Positions 63,763 through 64,000 of a stretch of DNA of 64,000 nucleotides are shown here, piece after piece; position 1 is the first letter of the stretch; the number at the start of each line of letters is the position of its first letter. The notes beneath the pieces are model-generated. The model searched no databases, was not told where the DNA came from, and saw nothing but the letters and a program-made list of their open reading frames with translations. This stretch comes from Auanema rhodensis (lineage: Eukaryota; Nematoda; Chromadorea; Rhabditida; Rhabditidae): contig OZ059895.1 in assembly GCA_964057225.1 (NCBI GenBank), positions 16,558,001 to 16,622,000 on the forward strand, written 5' to 3'. Position numbers and translations under genes: made by a program.

Positions 63763-64000
63763 TTCACCCATTCTTCTATCTTTATTTTCTTTCTCTTCTT
63801 TCCTAACTTAACCTTATAGACTAGTTTTCTTTTATCACTCCTTACTCCTTACTCCTCACATTCACTAAAGCTCTTAATAAACTCAACGTATACTTTACGA
63901 TACATAATAGTTTTGATCGAATTACTTAAACTAGTCAAGTAGAATTTTATTCAGAAGACTTTAAATAATTTTTCATAGCCACATAATTCTAGTCAATGTA

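Overview
The window is nuclear DNA of an invertebrate animal, most probably a nematode. It is AT-rich and gene-dense, with mostly very short introns (about 40-60 bases). Many start codons sit directly behind a TTTCAG-type 3' splice site that has no upstream exon, the usual mark of spliced-leader trans-splicing. The gene set includes an innexin, a ZP-domain cuticlin, a class-2-type semaphorin and a nematode-like complexin. I cannot name the species. Exon models were built by hand by joining reading frames to homologous families recalled from memory. For most genes the exon lengths add up to a multiple of three.

Layout. 1-10.3 kb (+): 3' part of RIOK2, HPRT, two tandem p24/TMED cargo-receptor genes, and a CPEB2-4-type translational regulator. 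11-19.6 kb: the zinc transporter SLC30A5 (-), the ER lectin ERLEC1 (+), mitochondrial ribosomal protein L24 (-) and the ZIP transporter SLC39A11 (-). 21-25 kb: a kappaB-Ras GTPase (+) and an innexin (-). 26-36 kb (+): TRAPPC10, hexosaminidase D and SLC38A10. 36.6-39.9 kb (-): an EGF/transmembrane/PPxY protein and a C1orf43 homologue. 40-44.3 kb: a repeat-rich accessory interval with microsatellites, a 739-bp inverted-repeat mobile element, and unidentified coding-like segments. 44.5-51.8 kb (-): semaphorin and the ESCRT-I subunit UBAP1. 52-58.5 kb (+): MAF1, archease, DDX18/Has1 and a cuticlin. 59-64 kb: tRNA-Arg(ACG), RPF2 (+), dynactin subunit DCTN6 (-) and complexin (+).

Themes. Secretory-pathway genes are frequent (two p24s, ERLEC1, TRAPPC10, two zinc carriers whose relatives act on Golgi or endolysosomal membranes, UBAP1). 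So are ribosome and tRNA genes (RIOK2, DDX18, RPF2, MAF1, archease, one tRNA). MAF1, archease and DDX18 lie head to tail at short spacing and may be an operon.

Most notable find. At 41350-42088 there is an almost perfect 269-bp inverted repeat with a 6-bp target-site duplication (TGTCAG). Its 201-bp core holds the first part of a gene resembling the Maverick/Polinton adenovirus-type cysteine protease. I read it as a small, recently active, non-autonomous derivative of a virus-like giant transposon. Other points to check are a 185-bp partial tandem duplication of HPRT, GC-AG introns, an innexin whose reading frame is broken in the middle, and a kappaB-Ras with an altered nucleotide-binding motif.
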